Below are positions 15,396 to 24,723 of a DNA stretch of 64,000 nt, one piece after another (position 1 is the stretch's first letter; the number at the start of each line of letters is the position of its first letter). Source of the DNA: Luteolibacter sp. SL250 (GTDB lineage: Bacteria; Verrucomicrobiota; Verrucomicrobiia; Verrucomicrobiales; Akkermansiaceae); contig NZ_CP113054.1 in NCBI RefSeq assembly GCF_026625605.1, positions 1,922,001 to 1,986,000 of the forward strand, written 5' to 3'. A program made the translations under genes and the position numbers. Under the pieces are notes generated by a model that did not search any database, was not told the origin of the DNA, and saw only the letters and a program-made list of their open reading frames with translations.

Positions 15396-16158
15396 TGGCA
15401 GGTTTGCGTGAGATGAAGAGTTCGTTGATGCGGTCGCGGAATTGCTTTTCCGTCAGGTTTCTTTCGAGCTTTCCGTCGATGCAGATGGAGATGCCGCCCG
15501 TTTCCTCGCTGACCACGACGGCAACGGCGTCCGTCTCCTCCGTCACACCGATGGCGGCGCGATGACGCAGGCCGGTGGAGCGGTCGTGCATTTCACGCTG
15601 GGTCACGGGAAATACGCAGGCAGCGCCAGCGACGCGGTCCTCCGCGATGATCATGCCTCCGTCATGCAGCGGTGCCTTCGGGTGGAACACCGCCATCGCC
15701 AGTTCGGGCGAGAATTTCGCGTCCAGCACCACGCCTGTCTCCAGGTGCTTTTTCAGGTTGATGCCCCGTTGGATGGCGAACAGCGCACCGATGCGCTTCT
15801 TGGAAAGGTTGATGACGGAGTCCGAGAATTTTTCGAACAGGGCGACGCGGCCCTTGCTCGTGAAGAATGGGTAGATCCGCTTGCTGCCCAGGCGCGCCAG
15901 AGCGTCCCGTAGCTCCGGCTGGAAGATCACGATGAGGGCGAAGGCCAATACCGCCGCCGCCCGGGTGATGATGAAGCCGATGACCTGGAAATCGAAAAGC
16001 TGGGAGATCAGCGTGAGGGCGATGAGGATGGACGCCAGTCCGACAAGGATCTGCGCGCCGCGGGTGTTCCTGAACGCCCGGTAGATCTGGTACACGCAGA
16101 TGGCCAGCACGAGGATCTCGATGCCGTCCCGCCAATGGTTTTGTAGAAAATCCAACAT
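15316..16158 (-). CDS. cdaA: Diadenylate cyclase CdaA
   Basis: Membrane-bound synthase of cyclic di-AMP from two ATP. The N-terminus has three hydrophobic helices (GIEILVLAICVYQIY, ILVGLASILIALTLI, then FIITRAAAVLAFALIVIF), followed by a DAC domain. Active-site motifs: LHDGGMII at 164-171 (the usual DGA reads DGG here), GLRHRAAIG with RHR at 198-200, and SEETG. The 280-aa length is typical. The C-terminal ~25 residues (NETESTEALAGEAPVTG) are low complexity and overlap the CdaR-like ORF. It faces ybjN and is divergent from sufT. Confidence 0.94.
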   Translation of the reverse strand: MLDFLQNHWRDGIEILVLAICVYQIYRAFRNTRGAQILVGLASILIALTLISQLFDFQVIGFIITRAAAVLAFALIVIFQPELRDALARLGSKRIYPFFTSKGRVALFEKFSDSVINLSKKRIGALFAIQRGINLKKHLETGVVLDAKFSPELAMAVFHPKAPLHDGGMIIAEDRVAGAACVFPVTQREMHDRSTGLRHRAAIGVTEETDAVAVVVSEETGGISICIDGKLERNLTEKQFRDRINELFISRKPANETESTEALAGEAPVTGSGGRDMVSD

Positions 16159-16268
16159 CCCCGCAGGGGAAACGTAGATCCGTGGTCCGGTTCTGTCACT
16201 TGGAAACCGGTGAAGAATCGCTGAAGTGATCCCTTGCCGGTCGGGCGGTGCTGGTTTTTACTCACGCC

Positions 16269-16814
16269 ATGCACGAGGAGATCACACTGACACGCGAGGT
16301 ACCAGCCATCCAGATTCCCAGCGGGGACTCGCTGATCCTTCCGGTCGGTACCCCGGTTTTCATCACCCAGCGGCTGGGAGGCACCTTCACGGTCGCCACC
16401 TCACAGGGACTCGCCCGTATTTCCGCCCAAGATTCCGATGCCCTCGGCATCGACATGGAGGAGGAAAAGAAAAAGCAGGCGGAAGCCGTCCGCCTGAAAG
16501 ACGCTCCGCTCGAGGAGCAGGTTTGGGCGCAGCTCAAGGGAGTCTACGATCCGGAAATCCCCGTGGACATCGTGAACCTCGGCCTCGTCTATGATTGCAT
16601 CCTGGAGGAAGCGGGGGGGAAGACCACCGCCTTGGTGAAAATGACCCTCACCGCCCCCGGCTGCGGCATGGGTCCGGTCATCGCCGCCGACGCCCAGGCG
16701 AAGATTATGACCATCGACGGCATCGACGATGCGAAGGTTGATCTGGTGTGGGATCCTGCCTGGAACCAGGAAATGATCTCCGAGGAAGGCAAGATGAAGC
16801 TGGGCATGATCTGA
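16269..16814 (+). CDS. sufT: SufT-type Fe-S assembly protein (MIP18/DUF59)
   Basis: Cytosolic factor for iron-sulfur cluster maturation. The C-terminal MIP18 domain has the DPEIPVDIVNLGLVYD motif and TAPGCGMGPVIAADA, whose Cys is the conserved reactive residue. The N-terminal ~70 residues (PVFITQRLGGTFTVAT) match the extra SufT domain. Start at 16269 (MHEEITLTREV) rather than 16248. The following gene begins 7 bp after the stop, so they are likely co-transcribed. No suf operon is in the window; a SufR-like gene is 8 kb away. Confidence 0.88.
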   Translation: MHEEITLTREVPAIQIPSGDSLILPVGTPVFITQRLGGTFTVATSQGLARISAQDSDALGIDMEEEKKKQAEAVRLKDAPLEEQVWAQLKGVYDPEIPVDIVNLGLVYDCILEEAGGKTTALVKMTLTAPGCGMGPVIAADAQAKIMTIDGIDDAKVDLVWDPAWNQEMISEEGKMKLGMI

Positions 16815-16821
16815 GCCGGTC

Positions 16822-17727
16822 ATGACCGACCGCCGCTCCGCCCTCGGGCTGCTCGCCTCCGCCGTCGGAGTGGCCGGTGTTTCCTCCGTTCCTGCCGCCC
16901 GCGCGCAGGACGCGCCAAAGTCCGGCATGGGAAAGATCCGCCAGAGCATCGTCCACTGGTGCTTTGCCCGCGGCGCGAAGTGGAAGCTGGAAGATACGGT
17001 GGAAGCCGCCCTGGAACTGGGCTGCCGCAGTGTCGAGGGCGTCGGCCCGCAGGACTGGGACCTGCTGGAACGCCACGGGTTGAAGTGCGCCTACGTTTCC
17101 GCCCACGGCTTCGTGAAAGGAATGAACCAGCCCGCATTCTGGGATGAGAACCTCAAAGCCATCCACGAGCGCATCGACCAGTGCGCCGCCCGCGGGAATC
17201 CCGCCGTGCTGAGTTTCACCGGCTTCGCGGATACCACGGCTCAGGGTGGTGGCGTTGTCAGTCTGGAGCAGGGGAAGAAGAACTGCGTGGAAGCGTTCCG
17301 GAAAGTCATCGGGCATGCGGAGAAAAAGGGAGTCATCCTCCTGCTGGAGCACCTCAACAGCCGCGTGGCGGAGGAAATGAAAGGCCACCCCGGCTACCAG
17401 GGTGACCAACTCGACGATTGCGCGGAGATCGTCAGGGCTGTCGATTCCCCGAACATGAAGCTCCTGTTCGATTTCTACCACGTGCAGATCATGCATGGTG
17501 ATCTCATCCGCCGTCTGGAATCCTGCAAGGACATCCTCGGCCACATCCACACGGCAGGGAATCCCGGTCGCGGTGAGATCGGCCGGCGGCAGGAGATCAA
17601 CTACCCACCATTGATGGAGAAACTAGTCGAACTCGGTTACACCGGTTGGGTCGGCCACGAGTTCATCCCCACGGGTGATCCTATGGCCGGCCTGCGTGAG
17701 GCTGTCCATCTGTGCCAGGTGAAGTAG
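16822..17727 (+). CDS. Xylose isomerase-like TIM-barrel protein (hydroxypyruvate isomerase type), exported
   Basis: A 301-aa protein of the AP-endonuclease-2/sugar-isomerase TIM-barrel family. The N-terminus MTDRRSALGLLASAVG...ARA is a twin-arginine-type export signal. Barrel motifs: SIVHWCF, CRSVEGVGPQDW, LLLEHLNSR (metal Glu), LLFDFYHVQIMHGD (metal Asp/His), GHIHTAGNPGRGEI, and GHEFIPTGDP. The layout matches hydroxypyruvate isomerase-like proteins of Verrucomicrobia and Planctomycetes. Periplasmic location and sugar substrate are inferences. It follows sufT with a 7-bp gap. Confidence 0.85.
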   Translation: MTDRRSALGLLASAVGVAGVSSVPAARAQDAPKSGMGKIRQSIVHWCFARGAKWKLEDTVEAALELGCRSVEGVGPQDWDLLERHGLKCAYVSAHGFVKGMNQPAFWDENLKAIHERIDQCAARGNPAVLSFTGFADTTAQGGGVVSLEQGKKNCVEAFRKVIGHAEKKGVILLLEHLNSRVAEEMKGHPGYQGDQLDDCAEIVRAVDSPNMKLLFDFYHVQIMHGDLIRRLESCKDILGHIHTAGNPGRGEIGRRQEINYPPLMEKLVELGYTGWVGHEFIPTGDPMAGLREAVHLCQVK

Positions 17728-17758
17728 GGGCAAGGCTCCATCCTCCAGCGGATCCGGA

Positions 17759-20464
17759 TCACTCGCCGGACAGCTCCAGGTTGTCGATGTGGAAGACGGT
17801 GTCCGCATTGGAGATGGCGCTCCACAGGACCAGGTTCGCCTTCGTCCATTCCGTCTTGCAGGGGATGTCCGGGTGATTCGTCTTTGTGCCGTCCTGGCGG
17901 GTGATCTCCACGTTCCAGGTGCCGCTGCCAGGGGTGGCGGTCATGCGGACGCGGAACCATTCCCCGGTGGGGATGTCCGCCAGCGGCACGTTGCGGGCGG
18001 TGGTCGCGGCCAGCTTTCCATCCTTCCACGAAAGGTAGGGGCCCGCGCCGAACTCACCGCCGCGCACCTCGAAAAACCACTCCGCACCGGTCTGTGACAT
18101 CGCGTCGAACGAAACACGGATCGGACCGGGGGCGAACTTCGGGTGTAGGTTCAGCACCGGCAGCCACGCCGGCGTCAGGCCGGGAGCGTCCTTGATCCGG
18201 ATCGACTTCTTCGACGGGGCGGGGGAGGCAGACTTCGCCGCGCCACCCTCCGGCGGGATGGGCGAGGAAGCCTCACCCGTCACGCCGATGGAGTCGCCCT
18301 TCTTCTCCTTCGACAGATCCGCCGTCGCGCCGATGACAGGCAACGTGCCGTCCGCCGCGAACTCGAACGTCTTCATGGGGATCGACCACGGCGGCGATGG
18401 CCACGGCTTGGAGTCCTCCTCCCAGTTCGGGAAGTCCGCCTTCTCAGCCAGCTTGCGCCATGCCTTTCCGCGTGGTCCGTCCGACCGCACGCCGGCGAGG
18501 GAAAGGTCCCATGGCTTGAACCCCAGCTTGAGCGCCGGGCTGTCCGGCTTCAGGTGGAAATCACGCTTCGCCAGATCGATAAAGTGCGGGTCCGCGATGA
18601 CGGAGCCGCTGTCGCGTCCCTGCTTCCGCCACTCATCCCATGACCATCCCTCGGTCATCTCCGGCATCTTTCCCGTCACCGGCCAGTAGAGGTTCTTTCG
18701 CATGATGTAGGCGGTCTTCGGGTCGCCGTGGCCGCGGTTCTCCACATCCGCCCAGTTGTATTTCGTGCCGTGCAGTAGCTTCGCCGTGTCCGGGTTCCAG
18801 ACGATGATGTTGTTCTCGTAGATGAAGCTCAGCCGTTTCTCCGGCCTGCTGCGCTGGATCTGCGCGTTCTTGCCGAAGGCGAAAATGTTGTTCCGGATGA
18901 TGTTGTAGTAGCCGTAGTGCTGGTGGAAGCCGCTCTCCCGCGTGTCATGCACCAGGTTGTTCTCGAACACCAGGCCCGTGCTGCCTTCGTCCGTGTAGAG
19001 GCCCCAGCCGCCGTAGCGGTGGCTGCTGATGTCATGCACGTGGTTCCCTCGCACCACCGTGCCCAGGGACGTGCCCAGATTGTAGAACCCACCCATGTCG
19101 CTGGTGTAGCCCCAGCCGATGTGGTGGATGTGGTTGTTCTCATACCGGTTCCGGTGCGCGACCGTCTCCCCGTAGCCCCAGTGCCAGCCCGCGGAGATGC
19201 CGGTGTAGTAAAGATCGCCGATGTCGTTGTGCGTCACCTCGCAGTCCGACGCATGGCCGACAAACACGCCGATGGCGTCCGGAAAAATGCGCCCCGCGTG
19301 CTGGATGATGTTGTTGTCCACCGTCACGAACGCCGTCGTCTTCGTCGCGCCGGGCTGCGTCGTCGGGCCGATGCGGACACCCCCGGCCCCCAGGTCGTGG
19401 AGATGGCTGTGTTTCACGGAGCTGTGCCCCACATCATGCCGGAACCACAGCGCGTAGCTGCCCGTGTGGCTGATTTCGCAGTTGTCGAAGTGGATATTCT
19501 CCGACCGGTCCACCTCCACCGCAGCGCCCATCATGTGCGCCGCCTGCGGGTCGCCGTAGCCGTCCGGCCCCATCACCCACTGCTGGTGGCGGAAGGAGAT
19601 GCCCGTGAAGCGGATGTCCTTCGCCCCGTCGATGCTGACCAGCTTCTGCGATACCGGCGCGGAAACCTCCGCCTTCGACAGATCTTCACCCGGCAGAGGC
19701 GAGTAGAGCAGCTCCCCGGAGCGGGAAAGGAACCACTCGCCCGGGGCATCCAGCGCCGCGCGGTAGTTCTCCATGTGGAAGCGTCCGTCCGGCTCGTTCG
19801 TCAGCAGTTCGCGCATGCGCGGCCCGTGCATCAGCACCGCGTTCGCCGCCGGGTTGAGCTGCTTCAGGTGGTAATGGTGGACGTCCCACGTGTGCGGGAT
19901 GATGATCTCCACATCCCCCGTCTCCTCCGGCTTGATCTGTTGGAAAATGGCGAACGTCGGCGCGCTGGTGGTGAACGCCTGGTACTTCAGCGCCGTCTCC
20001 CACTTCTCATCGCCCGGCTTCTCACCGGGGAAGATCGCGGACGTCGCACGGTCCTCCATGTGCAGGAACCCCTTGTTCGGCGTGCGTGCCCGCGTCGCCC
20101 GGCGGCCGTTGATCCACAGTTGCTGGAAGTACCACTTCTCCTCACGGACCTCCGGCACCTCCGCCCGCCACAGGCCGTCCGCCTGCTTCGTCCAGCCCGT
20201 GATTTTCCTGCCGCCGTCGATCACCACTTCGGCCCCCTCCGCATTCCGGAAGTGGATCCCGGAGTCCTCCGCGCCCAGCGCGATCGCCTCGCTGATAGGG
20301 TAGGTCCCGGCATGCATCACCACCGTCACCGGCTTCGGCTCCTTCCGTGCAGCCTCCAGGATCGCCGGAAACGGACGGTCCGGTGAAACCGAGATCTCAC
20401 CCGCAAGCGCGGGCACGGATAGGCAGGTGGAAACGAGCAGGCAGCGGAGAATCATTGGCGCCAT
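17759..20464 (-). CDS. Secreted right-handed parallel beta-helix protein, 901 aa
   Basis: The signal peptide is MILRCLLVSTCLSVPALAG. Residues ~30-90 resemble the pectate-lyase-like entry (PFPAILEAARKE... VVMHAGTYPI). Residues ~280-560 hold many parallel beta-helix repeats (NCEISHTGSYALWF, GGVRIGPTTQ, NNIIQHAG, NNHIHHIGWGY, NNLVHDTRESG). A C-terminal carbohydrate-module-like domain follows (FEVRGGEFGAGPYLSWKD, then DTVFHIDNLELSGE). The architecture suits a polysaccharide lyase or glycosidase; the catalytic residues cannot be assigned. Two Met codons at the start (20464, 20455) are equivalent for export. It lies downstream of a repeat copy. Confidence 0.82.
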   Translation of the reverse strand: MAPMILRCLLVSTCLSVPALAGEISVSPDRPFPAILEAARKEPKPVTVVMHAGTYPISEAIALGAEDSGIHFRNAEGAEVVIDGGRKITGWTKQADGLWRAEVPEVREEKWYFQQLWINGRRATRARTPNKGFLHMEDRATSAIFPGEKPGDEKWETALKYQAFTTSAPTFAIFQQIKPEETGDVEIIIPHTWDVHHYHLKQLNPAANAVLMHGPRMRELLTNEPDGRFHMENYRAALDAPGEWFLSRSGELLYSPLPGEDLSKAEVSAPVSQKLVSIDGAKDIRFTGISFRHQQWVMGPDGYGDPQAAHMMGAAVEVDRSENIHFDNCEISHTGSYALWFRHDVGHSSVKHSHLHDLGAGGVRIGPTTQPGATKTTAFVTVDNNIIQHAGRIFPDAIGVFVGHASDCEVTHNDIGDLYYTGISAGWHWGYGETVAHRNRYENNHIHHIGWGYTSDMGGFYNLGTSLGTVVRGNHVHDISSHRYGGWGLYTDEGSTGLVFENNLVHDTRESGFHQHYGYYNIIRNNIFAFGKNAQIQRSRPEKRLSFIYENNIIVWNPDTAKLLHGTKYNWADVENRGHGDPKTAYIMRKNLYWPVTGKMPEMTEGWSWDEWRKQGRDSGSVIADPHFIDLAKRDFHLKPDSPALKLGFKPWDLSLAGVRSDGPRGKAWRKLAEKADFPNWEEDSKPWPSPPWSIPMKTFEFAADGTLPVIGATADLSKEKKGDSIGVTGEASSPIPPEGGAAKSASPAPSKKSIRIKDAPGLTPAWLPVLNLHPKFAPGPIRVSFDAMSQTGAEWFFEVRGGEFGAGPYLSWKDGKLAATTARNVPLADIPTGEWFRVRMTATPGSGTWNVEITRQDGTKTNHPDIPCKTEWTKANLVLWSAISNADTVFHIDNLELSGE

Positions 20465-20494
20465 GCAATACGGACAAATGACGCCGATTTGTCA

Positions 20495-20656
20495 GTAGGG
20501 AGGGAGGACATTGCGGCTGCGCCGCTATGTCCGCTACGCTCCCATTCCTGTCCTCCGGCTGCTATGGGAATCCATAGCAAAGGTATCTCAAGATGGATCC
20601 ACTCCTCACGTCCGTCGCCAATGCCGCCGGTGGACAAGAGTGTCCACCTTCCTTAC
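20495..20656. repeat. Dispersed repeat copy 3 (162 bp)
   Basis: It begins GTAGGGAGGGAGGACATTGC and ends GTGTCCACCTTCCTTAC. It shares the internal CATTGCGGCTGCGCCGC segment with copy 2. The right end overlaps the stop codon of the next minus-strand gene, whose TAA is read from the TTA of the terminal CTTAC. Confidence 0.75.
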
Positions 20657-21393
20657 TCCGGTTTCTGCTCCTTGAGCCACCACGGCGTTTCCATCGCCTG
20701 CGCGCCTTCCTTCGCGTCGAGGAATGTGTGCATCGAGCCATCGGTGAAGTATTTCCAGAACACCTTCTTCGACTCTTCGTCCGTGATTTTGAACGAACCT
20801 TTCGCCTCCTCCTCACGGAGGAAATCCCGGTAGGCATCCACTGGTTCCGGGCCCGCCTGCTGGAAGATCACGCGGCCGCCGTATTGCTTGAACAACGCCC
20901 GATTCACCTTCCAAGTTCGGACAAACTCCCGGGCCATCTTCTTTTCATCGGCGTCCGGTTTCTTCGGCTTTTCAGTCTCTTCGTCCATGTTCTTCAGGAC
21001 ATCCACCGCCATCGCCAGTTCCTCTTCCTTCTTCTTCCGGTCCGCATCGCTGAGTGAGGTGGACTTCAGCTCCTCCTCCAGCCGCTTCTTGTCCCGGATG
21101 AAGCCATCGCGCGTGGATTTTCCCAGCTCGTCGTTCTTGGAGAGGAACGTCTCCACCTCCTCATCCGTCGCGTCGATCATCTTCTCCTTCGCGTATTTCC
21201 CCATCATCGCCGTGAAGATCAGGGAGGTGAGGGCTTCGCTCTGGTCCGACTTGATCGGCTTGCCCAGCACCTCGGCGATGGTGGTTATCTTTTCCTTTCC
21301 CTCTTTGGCAACCTCAGCGCTCTCCGGGTTGTCCGGCTGGGCTGTCACCAGTGGTGCGGTGGTGCAAAGGATGATGAATGGCAAAGTTTTCAT
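20653..21393 (-). CDS. Secreted protein of unknown function, charged helical
   Basis: A 246-aa protein with a signal peptide (MKTLPFIILCTTAPLVTAQ). The mature part is rich in Lys, Glu and Asp and predicted helical (SKNDELGKSTRDGFIRDKKR, EELAMAVDVLKNMDE, then EKKMAREFVRTWKVNRALF). SurA-like chaperones have similar N-terminal helices, but no PPIase domain is seen, so that is only a suggestion. The stop codon is provided by the end of repeat copy 3. Function not recognised. Confidence 0.75.
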   Translation of the reverse strand: MKTLPFIILCTTAPLVTAQPDNPESAEVAKEGKEKITTIAEVLGKPIKSDQSEALTSLIFTAMMGKYAKEKMIDATDEEVETFLSKNDELGKSTRDGFIRDKKRLEEELKSTSLSDADRKKKEEELAMAVDVLKNMDEETEKPKKPDADEKKMAREFVRTWKVNRALFKQYGGRVIFQQAGPEPVDAYRDFLREEEAKGSFKITDEESKKVFWKYFTDGSMHTFLDAKEGAQAMETPWWLKEQKPE

Positions 21394-21607
21394 GAGGACC
21401 CCTTGATCACAGTGCGGCGGATCCGGCGCGGGTCAACCGAAAGGATGTGACTTCCGGAGGGGAGGGAACTGCAAGGAAGGCTCGGGACAGCCGGCCGGGT
21501 GGCAAATCCATGGAGGGGCCGGGGGCATCCGCAGACTCCCCCCACCGCCGGAAGTCTCACAACTTCCACTACCCCCACGACTCCGCCCGGCGGGCTTTGG
21601 GTAAAGG

Positions 21608-24553
21608 TCATCTCTCGCGGCGTTCCCTGCGGCCTGGTGACGGTTGGCCATCACCTCCGTCTCCCCGGGAGGGTGGACGCATGCGTTCCTGCTGCTGTTG
21701 TTGCTGCTCCCTCGCCCGTTCCTGCTGCTGGCGTTGCATTTCTTCCTGCTGTTCACGCATGCGCTCCTGTTGCTGACGCTGCTGTTCACGGGCTTCCTCG
21801 ATCTGACGCTGGCGTTCCTGTTGTTGACGCTGTATTTCCTCCTGCTGCTGGCGGGCGCGTTCCTGTTGCTGGCGCTGCATCTCCTCCTGTTGCTGGCGCT
21901 GTTGTTCACGGGCTTCCTCGATCTGCTTCCTACGGGCCTCCTCCTGCTGCTGGCGCATCTGCTCCTGCTGCTGCTGGCGTGCCTTTTCGGCCTCCTGCAT
22001 CCGCTGCTGCTCCTCACGGGCTTTGGCTTCCTCTGCCTGCTTTCTCGCCTCTTCCTGCTGCTGGCGCATCTGTTCCTGCTGTTGCTGGCGGGCTTTCTCG
22101 GCTTCCTGCATGCGTTGCTGCTCCTCACGGGCCTTGGCTTCCTCCGCTTTCTTCGCGGCGTCCTCCTGCTGCTGGCGCATCTGCTCCTGCTGTTGCTGGC
22201 GTGCCTTCTCGGCTTCCTGCATGCGGCTCTGCTGCTCCTCGCGGGCCTTGGTTTCCTCCGCTTTCTTCGCGGCATCCTCCTGCTGCTGGCGCATCTGTTC
22301 CTGCTGCTGTTGGCGAGTCTTCTCGGCTTCCTGCATGCGGCTCTGCTGCTCCTCGCGGGCCTTGGCTTCCTCCGCTTTCTTCGCGGCGTCGTCCTGCTGC
22401 TGGCGCATCTGCTCCTGCTGTTGCTGGCGTGCCTTCTCAGCCTCCTGCATGCGGCTCTGCTGCTCTTCGCGGGCCTTGGCTTCCTCGACCTGCTGCCTGC
22501 GTGACTCGACTTCCTGCTGGCGGTTCATGCCCTGCTGTCCGGAATTTTCCGTGTCCGGGTTACGGCGGGGATCCTGCCCGGGGTTCTGGCGATTTCCCGG
22601 AATCCTGCCACGGCCATTTTCGTGGCCTTCGCGGGCGTCCCGGTCAGGCATGACGTTTGGCGGGGTGGGAGGGGTGTCCGGATCACGCTGCGGCTCCGCC
22701 GGCGGAGTCACGGGATCAGTGCCGGGGGTGGTGTCGGCGGGTGGGGTGGGGGCTCCCGGGCGCGGAGCATCCGGAGCACGATCACGTCCGCGGTCGCCAC
22801 GTTCTCCTCGCTGCAGGCCGCGGCCCTCGTTCATGTCACGCTGGCGTTCTTCCGATGCTTCACGGCGTCCACGCGGGGGGCGGGGATCATCCATGCCCGG
22901 GCGCTCAGCGCGATCTCCGCCGGGCGCACTTGGGCGCTCCATGCCTGGACGTTCAGGCCGCTCCATGCCGGGGCGTTCAGGGCGATCCGCACCGGGAGAG
23001 CCGGGCGTCGGGCGTCCGGGAGGATTTTCCGCGTTTTCGTCCGGGCGTGGTCCACGGTCGCGCGAAGGACCGCGGTCCGGGCGGTTGACGTCCGGTCGGC
23101 CACGGTTGTCGTCACGCTGTCCATCCGCATCACCCGGGGTGCCGGGCCTACGTGGGGTATCATCTCCGCCCGGCCTGCGCGGTTGGTCGCGCACCAGACG
23201 TTCCGCTTCCCGGCGGTTCGACTCCAGCCGCTCACCGCGCTCACGGTTGAAATCCTCCCTGCCTCCCAGACTCTCCACGGCGCGCTCCGCCTCCCTGCGC
23301 CGTTCCTGGCGGTTCTCCCGGAAGCGCTCGGAGATTTCCGGACGGAGTTTTCCGTCCCGCTCGATGGAGACATTTTCAAGGCGTTCCCGCACGCGGGACG
23401 GCCGCAGGGCGCTGTTCCATGGAGCGTCGATGCGTGGTCCGGCGATGCGCAGCTCATCTCCGGAAACACGCGGACGCATTTCCAGCGGGTCGCGGCCCGG
23501 CCGACGCATCTGGTCACGGCTGAGCCGGTAAAAGGGAAGGGGTGCGGACACTTGGTCACGCACACGGCGGTACTCCGGACCGCCGCAGATGACGTCGCGG
23601 TTCCGCCAGTGGATGTTGGTGATGTTGCGGGTGTTGCGGAACAGGTCGTTGTTCCGGGAAAACGGCAGGCAGTGGCTGCGGATGGGGGAGGAAAAGTTCT
23701 TCACCAGCACGAAGCTGAACCAGGACGAACTGATGCTGAACTCCACGTCGATGTTGTTCCCCCAGGTCCGTCCGCGCCAGGCGAGCGTCTCCGGCGGCAG
23801 CGGCGCCCAGCCGATGGTGTCACCGCTTTCCCGCCAGGAAACCCAGGCGGGCGCCCACTCGTCACCCGGCACCCACACCCAGCCATGGCCGCGCACCAGC
23901 GCCCAGCGTCCGTAGTGGTAGCACGCCCAGCCGAACGGCTCATCCGACATCCAGGTCCAACCCCGGTCCGTGCAGGCCCAGCGGCCTACGGTGTAGGGCC
24001 GCCAGCCGGAGGACCGGACCGCGGCGGGCTGATAGACGTAGCCGTAGTCCACTGTCTCGATCCATGAGCCGTAGGCGGAGAGAGGCTCGTAGAAAGTCGT
24101 GTAGTCCGCTACCGGCAGCGCATCCAGCGGCGCGTCCTCGATGTAGCCGGAGCCGATCGCCTCGCGCCCTGCCAGATCCAGCTCGCGGTCATCCAAGTCC
24201 TGCTCCCGGCCGGTCATGTCGCGCTGCTTCGCGTCCAGGTCCGTCTCCATCTGCTCCACGCGTCCCTGCCGTGCGGCCAGATCCCGCTCCCGCTTTGCCA
24301 GCTCCGCCTCCGCGGCGGCCTTGTCCCCGGCCTGTCTGGCCAACTCCTCCCTTTCCAGGTCGAGCGCGGCGCGTTCCCGCTCGATCTCATACCGCTCACG
24401 CGCCACGCGTTCGTTTTCCAGTTGTTGCTGGAGTTCGTCCGCCTTGCGCTGGAGGTCGTTGACTTTGGCATCGGCGTCACCGGATTTCCGGTCACAGCCG
24501 GTGGTGGCGAGGAGGGAGAGGACCGTGAAGGTCGCAGCGATCGGGGTTTTCAT
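21608..24553 (-). CDS. Large DUF6600 lipoprotein with glutamine-rich coiled-coil tandem repeats, 981 aa
   Basis: The lipobox is LLATTGC at the end of a short signal peptide. Residues ~25-125 form a coiled coil (NDLQRKADELQQQLENER...). Residues ~150-280 are the Trp-rich DUF6600 module (YGSWIETVDYGYVYQPA, GWTWMSDEPFGWACYHYGRW, GWVWVPGDEWAPAWVSW). Residues ~320-640 are Pro/Arg/Asp-rich and probably disordered. The last part has five 37-38 residue repeats (EAKAREEQQSRMQEAEKARQ-type, then QQQEQMRQQQE) ending in a Gln/Arg/Glu tail. It looks like an envelope-anchored stalk, perhaps reaching through the periplasm (inference). The start at 24553 gives the lipoprotein signal. Confidence 0.8.
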   Translation of the reverse strand: MKTPIAATFTVLSLLATTGCDRKSGDADAKVNDLQRKADELQQQLENERVARERYEIERERAALDLEREELARQAGDKAAAEAELAKRERDLAARQGRVEQMETDLDAKQRDMTGREQDLDDRELDLAGREAIGSGYIEDAPLDALPVADYTTFYEPLSAYGSWIETVDYGYVYQPAAVRSSGWRPYTVGRWACTDRGWTWMSDEPFGWACYHYGRWALVRGHGWVWVPGDEWAPAWVSWRESGDTIGWAPLPPETLAWRGRTWGNNIDVEFSISSSWFSFVLVKNFSSPIRSHCLPFSRNNDLFRNTRNITNIHWRNRDVICGGPEYRRVRDQVSAPLPFYRLSRDQMRRPGRDPLEMRPRVSGDELRIAGPRIDAPWNSALRPSRVRERLENVSIERDGKLRPEISERFRENRQERRREAERAVESLGGREDFNRERGERLESNRREAERLVRDQPRRPGGDDTPRRPGTPGDADGQRDDNRGRPDVNRPDRGPSRDRGPRPDENAENPPGRPTPGSPGADRPERPGMERPERPGMERPSAPGGDRAERPGMDDPRPPRGRREASEERQRDMNEGRGLQRGERGDRGRDRAPDAPRPGAPTPPADTTPGTDPVTPPAEPQRDPDTPPTPPNVMPDRDAREGHENGRGRIPGNRQNPGQDPRRNPDTENSGQQGMNRQQEVESRRQQVEEAKAREEQQSRMQEAEKARQQQQEQMRQQQDDAAKKAEEAKAREEQQSRMQEAEKTRQQQQEQMRQQQEDAAKKAEETKAREEQQSRMQEAEKARQQQQEQMRQQQEDAAKKAEEAKAREEQQRMQEAEKARQQQQEQMRQQQEEARKQAEEAKAREEQQRMQEAEKARQQQQEQMRQQQEEARRKQIEEAREQQRQQQEEMQRQQQERARQQQEEIQRQQQERQRQIEEAREQQRQQQERMREQQEEMQRQQQERAREQQQQQQERMRPPSRGDGGDGQPSPGRRERRER
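21919..22485 (-). repeat. Intragenic tandem repeat encoding five ~37-aa Gln-rich units
   Basis: Five adjacent copies of about 112-114 bp encode EAKAREEQQ(S)RMQEAEKARQ plus a QQQEQMRQQQE(D/E) spacer. Copies 1-3 keep the extra Ser; copies 4-5 lack it. The nucleotide identity is very high, so copy number may vary between strains. It also creates long artefactual ORFs on the opposite strand. Confidence 0.85.
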
Positions 24554-24723
24554 GGCAGAGAGTTTGGTTACGGTGGATGGGACGGAACCACCAGGGGGCA
24601 ATATTCACCCGGAAATCCGTCCGGTGAAAATATTTTGTTGGGACCACCTGTGGGGGGGAATTCGCTCACGGAACGGGCGGGGGGGCGGATGGGAAAACCG
24701 GTTACCTCCATCGTGGTGGAATC

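Noticed and set aside
18917-20386. 489-aa plus-strand ORF over the beta-helix protein
   Set aside because: Antisense; Arg/Val/His-rich with no domain; the minus strand has a signal peptide and clear beta-helix repeats.
21499-24067. Several long plus-strand ORFs opposite the DUF6600 lipoprotein
   Set aside because: Produced by the Gln-rich tandem repeat read backwards (Leu/Cys or Ala/Ser-rich repeats). The minus strand has the lipobox and DUF6600 motifs.
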